From Moraxellaceae bacterium (GTDB lineage: Bacteria > Pseudomonadota > Gammaproteobacteria > Pseudomonadales > Moraxellaceae), in contig JAQZBP010000003.1 in the NCBI GenBank assembly GCA_029237815.1, positions 186,001 through 250,000 of the forward strand: a DNA stretch of 64,000 bases. The letters run 5' to 3'. Positions 35,248-43,937 of the stretch are shown one piece after another (the first letter of the stretch is position 1; every line of letters begins with the position of its first letter). The notes under the pieces were generated by a model, which worked only from the letters and a program-made list of their open reading frames with translations, had not been told where the DNA came from and did no database searches. A program made the position numbers and the translations under genes.

Positions 35248-36798
35248 TCAGTTGACGCCCCGGCCGCGGCCTTCCCAGAAGGGCTGGCGCAGCTCGGCCT
35301 TCAGTATCTTGCCGGCACCGCTGACAGGCAGGGGCTGGCTGCGTATCTCGACGCTGCGGGGCAACTTGTAGCCGGCAATAAGGGCGCGGCAGTGGTCGAT
35401 GATCTCCTCCGGCGCGAGCCGGACCGCCGGCCGGGGCACCACGACGGCATGCACCGCCTCGCCCCACTGCTCGTCGGGAATGCCGATGACGGCGCACTCC
35501 TGCACGCCCGGATGCTGGTAGATCGCCCCTTCGACCTCGACCGAATAGATGTTCTCGCCGCCGCTGATGACCATGTCCTTGGCGCGATCGACGATGAACA
35601 CGAAGCCCTCCTCGTCCATGTAGCCGAGGTCGCCCGTGTGCAGCCAGCCACTCCTCAGCGCCGCGCGGGTTTGTTCCTCGAGCTGCCAGTAGCCGCGCAT
35701 GACATTGCCGCCGCGTGCGCACACCTCCCCCACGGTGCCGGGCGGCACCTCGCGGTCATCGCCATCGAGGATGCGCACCTCGACGCCCAGCGCGGCCTGG
35801 CCGGCGCTGCGCAGCCGCGCACTCCCCTTCACGTGGTGTTCGGGCGCCAGCACGGTAATGACCGGCGCGGCCTCGGTCTGGCCATACCCCTGGGTGAACT
35901 GCACGTCCGGCATCAGCTCCAGGGCGGCGGTGAGCACGGCCTCCGGCATGGGCGAAGCCCCGTAGAGCAGCCGCCGGAGGCTGCCGAGGTCGAAGGCGGG
36001 CAACCTACCGGAGGTCACCAGCAGATTGACCATGGTGGGCACCAGCAGCGTATGCGTCACGCGCTCGCGCTGGATCGTGGCCAACACCGCCTCGACATCA
36101 AAGCGGGAAACGAAGCCGTGCGTGGCGCCGGCCAGGGTGACGGCAAAGGTGCTGGCCATGTCCGCCAGGTGGAACATGGGCGCGGCGTGCAGGTAGACGG
36201 AGGCGCCGTCGTAGCCCATCAGCGGTACGACATTGAGCGCGTTGCAGACAAGGTTGTCGTGGGACAGCATGACCCCCTTGGATTTTCCGGTGGTGCCGCC
36301 GGTGTAGAAAAGACCGGCCAACTGACTGCCGCCAGCCTCCGCATCGGGCACCGGCGCAGCAACACGGATCAGCTCCTCGTAGTCCAGGCAGCCTTCGGGG
36401 ACGGCGCCCTCACCCATGAAGACAATGTGGGGGACGCTGCGCAACAGCGAACGCAGCACCGGCAGCAGCGGCGCGAAAGCATCATCCACGAACAGTACCC
36501 GACTCGCGGAGTCCTCCAGCGTATAGGCAATCTCGGGCGGCGCCAGGCGGATGTTCACCGGATTCGCCGCGGCGCCGGCCCAGGCCACGGCGTAGAAGTA
36601 CTCGAGGTAGCGGTCGCTGTTGAGCGCCAGGATGGCCACCCGGTCCTCCCGACCGACCCCCAGCCCCTGCAGCGCCCCGGCCAGCCGGGCCACGCGCGCG
36701 GCGCACTCTGTCCAGGTGCGGCGGCGGGTCCCGCAGACGGTGGCAGTGCGCTGTCCGGCAGTCTGCACGGCGCGGCGCAGAGTTTGAGTGAGATACAT
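35248..36798 (-). CDS. AMP-forming acyl-CoA synthetase (fatty-acid CoA ligase type)
   Basis: A 516-residue adenylating enzyme. It has the phosphate-binding motif FYTGGTTGKSKGVMLSH near residue 160, the A5 motif QGYGQTEAAPV near 300, and the A7/A8 hinge HTGDLGYMDEEGFVFIVDRAKDMVISGGENIYSVEVE near 395. The catalytic Lys is in GKILKAELRQPFW near the end. It should activate the fatty acid made by the oxidation genes to its CoA thioester. The start at 36798 is preferred (CAGGAAAGCCATTC upstream) over the longer frame to 36822. A 24-bp perfect palindrome lies 31 bp upstream. Confidence 0.92.
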   Translation of the reverse strand: MYLTQTLRRAVQTAGQRTATVCGTRRRTWTECAARVARLAGALQGLGVGREDRVAILALNSDRYLEYFYAVAWAGAAANPVNIRLAPPEIAYTLEDSASRVLFVDDAFAPLLPVLRSLLRSVPHIVFMGEGAVPEGCLDYEELIRVAAPVPDAEAGGSQLAGLFYTGGTTGKSKGVMLSHDNLVCNALNVVPLMGYDGASVYLHAAPMFHLADMASTFAVTLAGATHGFVSRFDVEAVLATIQRERVTHTLLVPTMVNLLVTSGRLPAFDLGSLRRLLYGASPMPEAVLTAALELMPDVQFTQGYGQTEAAPVITVLAPEHHVKGSARLRSAGQAALGVEVRILDGDDREVPPGTVGEVCARGGNVMRGYWQLEEQTRAALRSGWLHTGDLGYMDEEGFVFIVDRAKDMVISGGENIYSVEVEGAIYQHPGVQECAVIGIPDEQWGEAVHAVVVPRPAVRLAPEEIIDHCRALIAGYKLPRSVEIRSQPLPVSGAGKILKAELRQPFWEGRGRGVN

Positions 36799-36828
36799 GA
36801 ATGGCTTTCCTGATGATGTCAAAGGGCT

Positions 36829-36852
36829 CGCCGTGCCGGTACCGGCACGGCG
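36829..36852. promoter_or_regulatory. 24-bp perfect palindrome upstream of acyl-CoA synthetase
   Basis: The dyad centres on GGTACC with arms CGCCGTGCCGGT and ACCGGCACGGCG, no spacer, 31 bp before the synthetase start. It has no T-tract and lies in the 5' region, so an operator is likelier than a terminator. It is unrelated to the TTGGTC sites. Confidence 0.5.
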
Positions 36853-37183
36853 GGGAACTCATGGTGCAGCAGGCTCGCGCCAGAGCATTTCAAATGAGGT
36901 GCAGGGACGCAGCACGTGCGCCTCGCAATGCCGCTCAACCATGGCCGGCTTCAGGATGCAGTGAAGATCGCGAGTTACTACCTCGGAATGACCGATGGCT
37001 CGAGTCGCTAGCGCCACGGTGCCTCCTGGACGGATTATCCGCCAGATCCACCACGCCACAGGCCGGTAAACCAGCCAACTTCAAACACCATGAAGCGCCG
37101 CTACTATCAGCGTGCTGCCTACACCCCATCACATCGGCACGAAATTTACATTTTTCATGGGCACCATTTTTTTCATGCGGTTT
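36853..37183. other. Intergenic stretch, no supported gene
   Basis: Short frames here have no ribosome site or recognisable product. The segment 37140-37185 is AT-rich, with repeated TTTTTCATG words (37151 and 37173 areas), between the alpha/beta hydrolase stop and the synthetase promoter. Confidence 0.45.
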
Positions 37184-38146
37184 TTAACTGACGGCCTGGT
37201 CCAGGTCGCGCCGGACCGGCGGCAAAAAGTCCAGCACGGCACTGGCGAACACATCATTGCGGTCGCCGGCCACCATATGGCTGGCATCGGCGATATCCAC
37301 CGCGCGGGCATGGGGAATCAGGGCCATTAGTTCCAGCAAGCCCGCCTCGCTGACGACATCGCTACGGGCGCCGCGAATCAGCAAAACGGGAATGGCAATG
37401 GCACGGACCGCCATCAGTCGCCGCGCCAGCAGGGCGTCCTCGACACCTTCGCCGGGGCGAGGAGCGTGATCGAGAAAACGCGGATCCCAATGCCAGCGGT
37501 AGCGCCCGTCGGGGCCGCGACGCAGGTTCTTGCGCAGCCCGGCGGTGTCCCGCGGCGGCGGGCGGTGGGGGTTATAGGCGGCGATGACATCGCGGGCCTC
37601 CTCCAGCGAGGCAAAGCCATCCGGATGGGCACTCATGAAGGCAATGATGCGCGCCACCCCGGCCGCCTCCACCCGCGGTGCAATATCGACCAGGACGAGG
37701 CCGCCGGCGGCAGGTACCCTGCCCTCGCCGATCGCCACCATGGCCGTCAAGCCCCCCAACGAGGCGCCGACAATGGTTGGCCGGCCGCCCGCGACCGAAA
37801 CCACCTGGCACAGGTCCGCGATCATGGCGTCGAGCCCGTAGTCGCCGTCGGCGGCCCAGCCGCTGTCGCCATGGCCGCGGCAATCGACCGTCCAGGCGCA
37901 GTAGCCGGCGCGCGCAAGGCAGGCCGCCGTGCTCGCCCAGGCATGGCGTGTCTGCCCGCCGCCATGCAGGAGCAGCACAGGTGGCGCGCCGGCATCGCCG
38001 TAGCGGTCGGCAGCCAGATGCACATTGCCATGGCCGGCCAGTGTCACAGTCGTCACATCTTTCGATGGCGGCTCAATCACTGGAATCCCGCTTGCACTGC
38101 CGGCCGGTAGTGGCCCGGGCAGCCCGGACGCATACGACGAACTCAT
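37184..38146 (-). CDS. Alpha/beta hydrolase
   Basis: A 320-residue hydrolase. VLLLHGGGQTRHAW near residue 57 is the oxyanion-hole segment, GASLGG near 127 holds the nucleophile Ser, LIRGARSDVVSE near 258 probably supplies the Asp, and DASHMVAGD near 290 the His. The long loop between 165 and 235 forms a lid. It resembles esterases and epoxide-hydrolase-like proteins that cleave ring or ester intermediates. If a Baeyer-Villiger step occurs in this cluster, it could hydrolyse the ester product; that is an inference. The diiron oxygenase gene ends 85 bp upstream. Confidence 0.85.
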   Translation of the reverse strand: MSSSYASGLPGPLPAGSASGIPVIEPPSKDVTTVTLAGHGNVHLAADRYGDAGAPPVLLLHGGGQTRHAWASTAACLARAGYCAWTVDCRGHGDSGWAADGDYGLDAMIADLCQVVSVAGGRPTIVGASLGGLTAMVAIGEGRVPAAGGLVLVDIAPRVEAAGVARIIAFMSAHPDGFASLEEARDVIAAYNPHRPPPRDTAGLRKNLRRGPDGRYRWHWDPRFLDHAPRPGEGVEDALLARRLMAVRAIAIPVLLIRGARSDVVSEAGLLELMALIPHARAVDIADASHMVAGDRNDVFASAVLDFLPPVRRDLDQAVS

Positions 38147-38231
38147 CTGCGTCCCGCTGAATCAGCGAGCCAGTCCCTGGCGCACGGCCCGAGGCAAGGC
38201 CGTGCCTGACGAGACAAGGCAAGCGCGGGCT

Positions 38232-39428
38232 TCACGCCGCCTCCCGGTCCAGATCGGCCAGCATCTGCTCGCCGCTCAGCTCCGGCGCGGACTGGCCGGT
38301 AAAGTAGGCCCCGAGGCCCGCCTGCTCGTAATGCGGACGGATACGCTCGGACAGCAGGCCGATGTCGCGGATGTTGGGCACCAGACGGGTGAACATCACC
38401 TTGCGGAAGCGCTGCATGCCGGGCGAATTCATGATGAGCTGGCGCCACTGGTCGCGGGTCACGCTGGTGCCGTCGAACCACTCCTCGTACACCTCGTACG
38501 CCATGAAGCGGTTGCGCATCAGCAGCGCCACCTCGTAGGCCCAGTCCTCGCGCTCCGCGCGCTCGTTCTTGGACAGGTGATAGTTGATGTGCTCGCGCAG
38601 GGCCAGCACGCCATAGTGCACGTGCCGCGCCTCGTCCTGGATCACGTAGCGCAGGAGCTCCTTGAGCAGGGGCTCGCGGGTGTTCTGGTAGAGGAAGCCG
38701 AAAGCACCGAGCGCGAGGCCTTCCACCATGATCTGCATGCCGAGGAACTTCAGGTCCCAGCGCGAGTCGGTCATAAGGGCGTCGATGATCACGAAGAGAT
38801 TGTCATTGACGTGATACAGCCGACCGAGCTTTTCGGTGAGGTAACGATGGAAGACCTCGACATGGCGGCCCTCGTCCATGACCTGCGTCGCGCCATAGAG
38901 CTTGCCGTCAAACCACTGCACGCTCTCAGTGACCTGGGCCGCGGCGAGCAGGGCCCCCTGCTCACCGTGCAGGAACTGGGACAACATCCAGCTCGCCATG
39001 GAATGGATCATGCGCTGCTGATCCTTGCCTTCCAGTTTGATACCCAGCGCCTTTGCCGCCGTCGGGTCAATCAGGTCGATGGGCGCAATGGGAACATTGG
39101 GATCGAGCGGATCCACCGAGGTATGCCAGGGCAGGCTGGAGCCGTTCCATTGCCCAAGCTTGGCGCGCTCGTAGAGCTCGTGCATTTCAGGATGGTCGTG
39201 CGGATAAGCCCAGTTGAAGTGCGCCGCATGCGAGGCCTGCATTTCCGCGGTGTCGCTCTGCTTGCCGACCTTGAGCAACAGGCCGCGCACGGCGGACGGC
39301 GCCATCGACCGCAGGACACGGGGGTTTTTCATCTCCGTGAAAATCTCGGCTGACTCCATAAAGGCGTCGATCCGGTTCCGGACATGGTTGGGAAGGATGT
39401 TGCGGATGCTGTTGAGGGGATGGTTCAT
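38232..39428 (-). CDS. Ferritin-like diiron oxygenase
   Basis: A 398-residue protein with two copies of an E-x29-E-x-R-H diiron motif: GEQGALLAAAQ leading to VMDEGRHVEVF, and MVEGLALGAFGF leading to IQDEARHVHYG. This is the ligand set of ribonucleotide-reductase-like, acyl-ACP desaturase and AurF-type carboxylate-bridged diiron enzymes. It would activate O2 for hydroxylation, desaturation or N-oxygenation. The next gene upstream encodes a flavin/2Fe-2S reductase that can supply electrons, making a two-component oxygenase. The start at 39428 is chosen for the ACTGGAGGCTTTCCGAA site; the frame is open to 39449. Substrate unknown. Confidence 0.82.
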   Translation of the reverse strand: MNHPLNSIRNILPNHVRNRIDAFMESAEIFTEMKNPRVLRSMAPSAVRGLLLKVGKQSDTAEMQASHAAHFNWAYPHDHPEMHELYERAKLGQWNGSSLPWHTSVDPLDPNVPIAPIDLIDPTAAKALGIKLEGKDQQRMIHSMASWMLSQFLHGEQGALLAAAQVTESVQWFDGKLYGATQVMDEGRHVEVFHRYLTEKLGRLYHVNDNLFVIIDALMTDSRWDLKFLGMQIMVEGLALGAFGFLYQNTREPLLKELLRYVIQDEARHVHYGVLALREHINYHLSKNERAEREDWAYEVALLMRNRFMAYEVYEEWFDGTSVTRDQWRQLIMNSPGMQRFRKVMFTRLVPNIRDIGLLSERIRPHYEQAGLGAYFTGQSAPELSGEQMLADLDREAA

Positions 39429-39489
39429 TTCGGAAAGCCTCCAGTTCAATGTTTCGGCAATACACGTAACAACGGAATAGCGACTGGCC

Positions 39490-40749
39490 TTACCCCGCGG
39501 GAGGGGCGACCTCCAGCACGACAGGACCCAGAGGGCGCGCTATACAGGCCAGCGCATAGTTGGCCTCCCGCTCCTGCGGCAGCAGGCAGTTGGGCTCCGG
39601 CATCTCCACCTCGCCCGATACCAGCCGGACCCGGCAGCGCCCACAGCCGCCCAGCGTGCATGAAAAGGTCATGGGCGCCCCGGCGGCCAGCCCGGCCTCG
39701 AGCAGCGTCTCGCCCGGCTGGGCCGTTCCCGCCCACTGCCCACCCTGGGCGAGTATCTGCAGGTGCTGCGCGGCATACCGGGAGGCTTCCACCGGCTTCT
39801 GGGCCGGCGTGAAGCGCTCCTGATGCAGCCTCGCCTCGGGCACGCCGCGCGACAGCATTTCCTCGCGCACGCCCGCCATCATGGGCTCGGGGCCGCACTG
39901 GTAGAGCGTGATGTCCTGCAGGGCGGTCGTCTCGAGGAGGACGTCCAGCTCGCGCCCGAAGGCTTCGCGGTCCAGGCGCCCTCGCCCACCCCGCCAGCCC
40001 TTGGGCGGCGCCTCCAGCACATGGCGGACCACCAGGCGGCCCGCATGGGATTTGACCAGCCGGCGCAAGGCCTCGTGGAAAATGATGTCCTCCACGCCCC
40101 GGTTGCCGTAGAGCAGCACCACCCGGGAGTCAGGCTCGGCCAGCAGCACGCTCTGCAGGATGGACATGAGCGGGGTGATGCCGCTGCCGCCTCCGACCAG
40201 CAGCAGGTGGCGTGCCTGGCCGGCGTCCGGCGCCAGCGTGAACGTGCCGGACGGGCCCAGCACCTGTAAGGTATCTCCGGCCCGGAGGTGCTCGTTGAGC
40301 CAGCCGGACACCCGTCCGTCCGCAATACGCTTGATGACGATGTCTACCTGATGGGGCTGCTGCACCGGGCTGGCGAGCGAATACGCCCGCCGGTGCTCCT
40401 CGCCATCAATGGTCACCACGACCGTGAAGAACATGCCGGGCGTGAAAGTGATCGGCTGGCTGTCCGGCCGGGCCAGGACCACGCGGATGGCATCCGGTGT
40501 CTCCCTGACGACCTCCAGCACGTTCATCGGAATGGGCTGGAGGAGTTCGTGCGGGGGAGCGGCCGGCTGCGCGGGTCGCTGGGGCTCGAACGTCCTGAAA
40601 GTCTTGCGATTGGACGATGAGGTCGCGGCAGCCGACTGTTCAGGCCGCCTGTTATTGATGATGTTGACCATATCCCGGCGGAGATGGTTGAGCCTGCGCA
40701 GCAGCGACAATTGATCTTCCCCCTGAGCTGAACAGCTTTCATGACACAT
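39490..40749 (-). CDS. Oxygenase reductase: FAD/NAD(P)H domain plus C-terminal 2Fe-2S (PaaE/VanB-like)
   Basis: About 419 residues. A 75-residue N-terminal extension precedes the flavin domain (RRAYSLASP, binds FAD), the NAD domain (LLLVGGGSGITPLMSIL, then YGNRGVEDIIF and YQCGPEPMM), and a plant-type 2Fe-2S domain with CTLGGCGRC plus a distal Cys (C-x4-C-x2-C-x29-C). It passes electrons from NAD(P)H to an oxygenase, most likely the diiron protein encoded 61 bp downstream. ATG 40749 lies inside an operator and has no Shine-Dalgarno; GTG 40755 or the internal ATG at 40671 are alternatives. Confidence 0.88.
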   Translation of the reverse strand: MCHESCSAQGEDQLSLLRRLNHLRRDMVNIINNRRPEQSAAATSSSNRKTFRTFEPQRPAQPAAPPHELLQPIPMNVLEVVRETPDAIRVVLARPDSQPITFTPGMFFTVVVTIDGEEHRRAYSLASPVQQPHQVDIVIKRIADGRVSGWLNEHLRAGDTLQVLGPSGTFTLAPDAGQARHLLLVGGGSGITPLMSILQSVLLAEPDSRVVLLYGNRGVEDIIFHEALRRLVKSHAGRLVVRHVLEAPPKGWRGGRGRLDREAFGRELDVLLETTALQDITLYQCGPEPMMAGVREEMLSRGVPEARLHQERFTPAQKPVEASRYAAQHLQILAQGGQWAGTAQPGETLLEAGLAAGAPMTFSCTLGGCGRCRVRLVSGEVEMPEPNCLLPQEREANYALACIARPLGPVVLEVAPPAG

Positions 40750-40784
40750 GGTCACACGACCAAATTATTTGGTCAAGCGGCCAA
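40748..40784. promoter_or_regulatory. Two TTGGTC-type operators, 21 bp apart
   Basis: Site 1 is ATGGTC-ACAC-GACCAA (40748-40763), overlapping the apparent start of the reductase gene. Site 2 is TTGGTC-AAGC-GGCCAA (40769-40784), the same 16 bp as the copy at 29562. Their centres are 21 bp apart, two helical turns, so dimers would bind the same DNA face. Confidence 0.66.
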
Positions 40785-40927
40785 ATACCCATGAACTAAC
40801 AGGGGAGCCGGAGCCGCCACTCAGGACGGTTCACCCCTCTCGACCTCGGGGAAGATGCTGTGGCGGGCGAAGCACCTGCCTATGGACAATTACCTGTTCC
40901 TGAAGAGCAAAGATACGGGAGCATATT

Positions 40928-42160
40928 TCAGACCAGAGACTTCAAATCGGTACCCGAATCACTCAATGCTTCAGCGCTGACGCTCTTGCAGTGCTGGACC
41001 AGTTGCTTGCCGACCATGAAAGCAATGGGCAGATTGACCGCGTCAACAGCAATGACACAGCCCTCGCGGAGATAGAACACCGCAAATTCCCTATCCTCGG
41101 GGCTGCCGCGCATCACACGCTGATCATGATTTTGCGACAACCCCACCATCTGCAGGCGTACGTCATACTGGTTCGACCAGAACCATGGGACGCTATCGTA
41201 AGGTTTCTCCTCTCCCATCAGAGTCGCCGCCGCAGTACGAGCTTGATCGACAGCGTTGGCGACAGACTCAAGCCGTTGCATCTTCTCGAAGAAAAGATTC
41301 CGGTGACGGGTACAGTCGCCAATCGCCAGGATGGCGGGATCGCCGGTGCGTGTAAACTCGTCCACGACAATACCGTCATCACAAGGTAAGTTGGCGGCCT
41401 CAGCCAAAGTGGTTTCCGGTGTGACGCCGATCGAGACGAGCACGATATCGGCCGGCAAAGTGCCTCCATTCGCCAACGTCACGCCGGCCACACGACCCTG
41501 ATCATCCGCTTCAAAGCCGGTTACCGCTGTGTTCAGGCGTACATCCACGCCGGCGCCACTGTGTTTGGCGTAAAAGAACGCCGACATCTCCGGGCCCGTA
41601 ACGCGCTGCATAAGACGCTCTGCGGCTTCCAGCACCGTGACATTAACGCCTATTTTTATAGCGCTGGCTGCCACCTCAAGGCCGATAAAACCGCCACCCA
41701 CAATGACCAGACTCTTCCCCGGGACTAATTGTTCACGCAGGGCATCTGTGTCAGCTATGTCATGCAGATAATGAATGCCTTTCAAGTCAGCCCCGGGCGC
41801 TTTCAGACGTCGGACGTGTGAGCCCGTGGCCAGGACCAGTCGATCGTATTTCAACGTGCTCTGGTCCGACAAGCTGATGGTCTTGTTGTCTCGATCAATT
41901 TGTTCGACGCGCACACCGAGCCGCAACTGATGGCCTGCCTTCTCGTACACCGAGCGCGGCTTCAGGTACAGCGACTCCTGATCAACATCTCCTGCCAGGT
42001 AATTCTTGGACAAAGGCGGTCGCTGATATGGTGGATGGGGTTCTTCGCCCACCAGAACCACCTCATGTTGATATTTTTTTTGCAGCAAGGTTGTCAGGAG
42101 CGCACCTGCTGCATGCCCGCCGCCAACGATGACTGTGGTCTCCTTCCGTTTGTTTACCAT
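40928..42160 (-). CDS. Ferredoxin reductase (NAD(P)H, FAD) of the CYP153 system
   Basis: A 410-residue two-dinucleotide-binding flavoprotein of the putidaredoxin/rubredoxin reductase type. The FAD site TVIVGGGHAAGALLTTLLQ is N-terminal, PPYQRPPLSKNYL near residue 43 is typical of the family, and the NAD site LVIVGGGFIGLEVAASA is near 150. The second FAD contact is ILAIGDCTRHRN near 278. It should move electrons from NADH to the 2Fe-2S ferredoxin encoded at 45364 and so to CYP153. It is the last gene of the ferredoxin-CYP153-alcohol dehydrogenase-reductase set. AGAGAGAGG precedes the start. Confidence 0.93.
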   Translation of the reverse strand: MVNKRKETTVIVGGGHAAGALLTTLLQKKYQHEVVLVGEEPHPPYQRPPLSKNYLAGDVDQESLYLKPRSVYEKAGHQLRLGVRVEQIDRDNKTISLSDQSTLKYDRLVLATGSHVRRLKAPGADLKGIHYLHDIADTDALREQLVPGKSLVIVGGGFIGLEVAASAIKIGVNVTVLEAAERLMQRVTGPEMSAFFYAKHSGAGVDVRLNTAVTGFEADDQGRVAGVTLANGGTLPADIVLVSIGVTPETTLAEAANLPCDDGIVVDEFTRTGDPAILAIGDCTRHRNLFFEKMQRLESVANAVDQARTAAATLMGEEKPYDSVPWFWSNQYDVRLQMVGLSQNHDQRVMRGSPEDREFAVFYLREGCVIAVDAVNLPIAFMVGKQLVQHCKSVSAEALSDSGTDLKSLV

Positions 42161-42281
42161 AGCCTCTCTCTTTAGCTGTGCCTTGGGATCGGATTGTTCA
42201 GGAAAATGCCAACCGAGACGAGCACAAGGTCGGCTGGCACGGTGATGTCAACCGCGCCCCGCGACACCCCGCACGCGGCTC

Positions 42282-43937
42282 TCAGCCGCCGGAGGTCTCG
42301 GCATCCTCAAGCATCATCGCGGCGCCCTTCTCGCCGATCATGGTCGCCGGCTGATTGGTGTTACCGCCGACCAGCGTTGGCATGATGGAGGCATCAATCA
42401 CCCGCAGACATTGCAGTCCATGCACGCGCAGACGCGAATCGACCACCGCCATCGGATCCACACCCATCTTGCAGGTGCCGACAGGGTGATATGCCGACTC
42501 ACCGCTGCGCCGCACCCATGCGGCGAGGTCGTCGTCATTCTGCAGCGCCGGCCCGGGCGACATCTCGACCTCGTGGTGCGGGGCGAAGGCCGTCTGCGCC
42601 AGGATCCTGCGCGCCAGATGAACCCCGCGAACCAGTTGCTCGACGTCGGCGGGCTCAGCCATGTAATTGGGGTCGATCAGCGGCGCCGCGAACGGGTCGG
42701 CACTGTGCAAACCAATCCGGCCGCGCGACAATGGCCTGAGCCCGTAGATCATGACTATGTAGCCATAACCACTCATTGCGGTCCTCAAGTCCCGCCCGTG
42801 ATCGGCGTACAACATTGGCCCGAAGTGCAGTTGCAGGTCGGGTATCGGCTCCTCCGGCCGGGAACGGATGAACCCGCCGGCCTCGGCGCCGTTGCTCGAC
42901 AGCACTCCGCGTCTACTACTCAGGTATTGCAGCAGGGCCCGCAGGCCCTTGAGCCAGTAGCTCGGGTGCATCGAGATGCTCTGACGGCTGCGCGCCCTGA
43001 CGCGCATGAACACGTCGATATGATCCTGGAGGTTCTGCCCAACCCCCTCCAGCGCATGACGCAATTCGATGCCGTGCCGGGACAACTCCTCACGCGGACC
43101 GATGCCGGATAGCATCAGCAGTTGCGGCGAGTTGAACGCCCCGCCGCAGAGCACAACCTCGCGCCCGGCACGGACCTGCACCAGCCCGGTCGCGCTGCGG
43201 TACTCGACACCGGTGGCGCGAGTGCCATCGAGCAACACACGGGTAACGTGCGCGCCACTGCGGACAGTCAGATTGGAACGCCCTGCTGCGGGTTCGAGAT
43301 AGGCGCGCGCATTGCTGCAGCGCGCGCCGTCCTTCTGGTAGGCATAGTAGAAACCCACGCCTTCCTGCTCACTGCCGTTGAAATCCGTATTGCGCCGGTA
43401 CCCCGCCTGTGTCGCCGCCTCGACGAACACCTCGCTCAGCGAATTGGTATAGCGGCGCTCGGCAACATTGAGCGGACCATCCTGGCCATGAAATACTGCC
43501 TCGGCCGAGGTCAACTTCGGCTCGAAATGTTCGGACCTGCGAAAATACGGCAGCACCTCGGCGTACGACCACCCGTCGCAACCCAGCCGCGCCCACTCGT
43601 CGTAGTCCCAGGCATGCCCGCGGATATAGACCTGCGCGTTCATGCCGCTGGAACCGCCGAGCATCTTGCCCCGCGGCTGGAACAGCGCGCGGTCGTGCAT
43701 GTTACGCTGTGGTTCGGTATTGAACTGCCAGTTGTAGCGGCGGCTGAACATCAATTGCAGGAAACCCAGCGGCATGTTCACGAAAGGATTGCGGCGGCTC
43801 TCAGGACCGGCTTCGAGCAGCAGTACCGAATAGCGGCCGCTCTCGGACAGGCGGTTGGCGACGGCACATCCGGCCGAGCCCGCGCCGACCACTACATAAT
43901 CGAATTGTTCAGACGCCATCTTGGTCAGCCGGTTCAT
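42282..43937 (-). CDS. GMC alcohol dehydrogenase (AlkJ-like) of the CYP153 operon
   Basis: A 551-residue FAD enzyme of full family length. FDYVVVGAGSAGCAVANRLSES is the FAD site, GKMLGGSSGMNAQVYIRGHAWDYDEWA near residue 93 is GMC signature 1, GGAFNSPQLLMLSGIGPRE near 270 is signature 2, and YHPVGTCKMG near 495 holds the catalytic His. It should oxidise the 1-alkanol made by CYP153 to an aldehyde, as AlkJ does in the alk system. Its ATG overlaps the CYP153 stop (TAATG), so translation is coupled. About 120 bp separate it from the reductase gene. Confidence 0.94.
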   Translation of the reverse strand: MNRLTKMASEQFDYVVVGAGSAGCAVANRLSESGRYSVLLLEAGPESRRNPFVNMPLGFLQLMFSRRYNWQFNTEPQRNMHDRALFQPRGKMLGGSSGMNAQVYIRGHAWDYDEWARLGCDGWSYAEVLPYFRRSEHFEPKLTSAEAVFHGQDGPLNVAERRYTNSLSEVFVEAATQAGYRRNTDFNGSEQEGVGFYYAYQKDGARCSNARAYLEPAAGRSNLTVRSGAHVTRVLLDGTRATGVEYRSATGLVQVRAGREVVLCGGAFNSPQLLMLSGIGPREELSRHGIELRHALEGVGQNLQDHIDVFMRVRARSRQSISMHPSYWLKGLRALLQYLSSRRGVLSSNGAEAGGFIRSRPEEPIPDLQLHFGPMLYADHGRDLRTAMSGYGYIVMIYGLRPLSRGRIGLHSADPFAAPLIDPNYMAEPADVEQLVRGVHLARRILAQTAFAPHHEVEMSPGPALQNDDDLAAWVRRSGESAYHPVGTCKMGVDPMAVVDSRLRVHGLQCLRVIDASIMPTLVGGNTNQPATMIGEKGAAMMLEDAETSGG

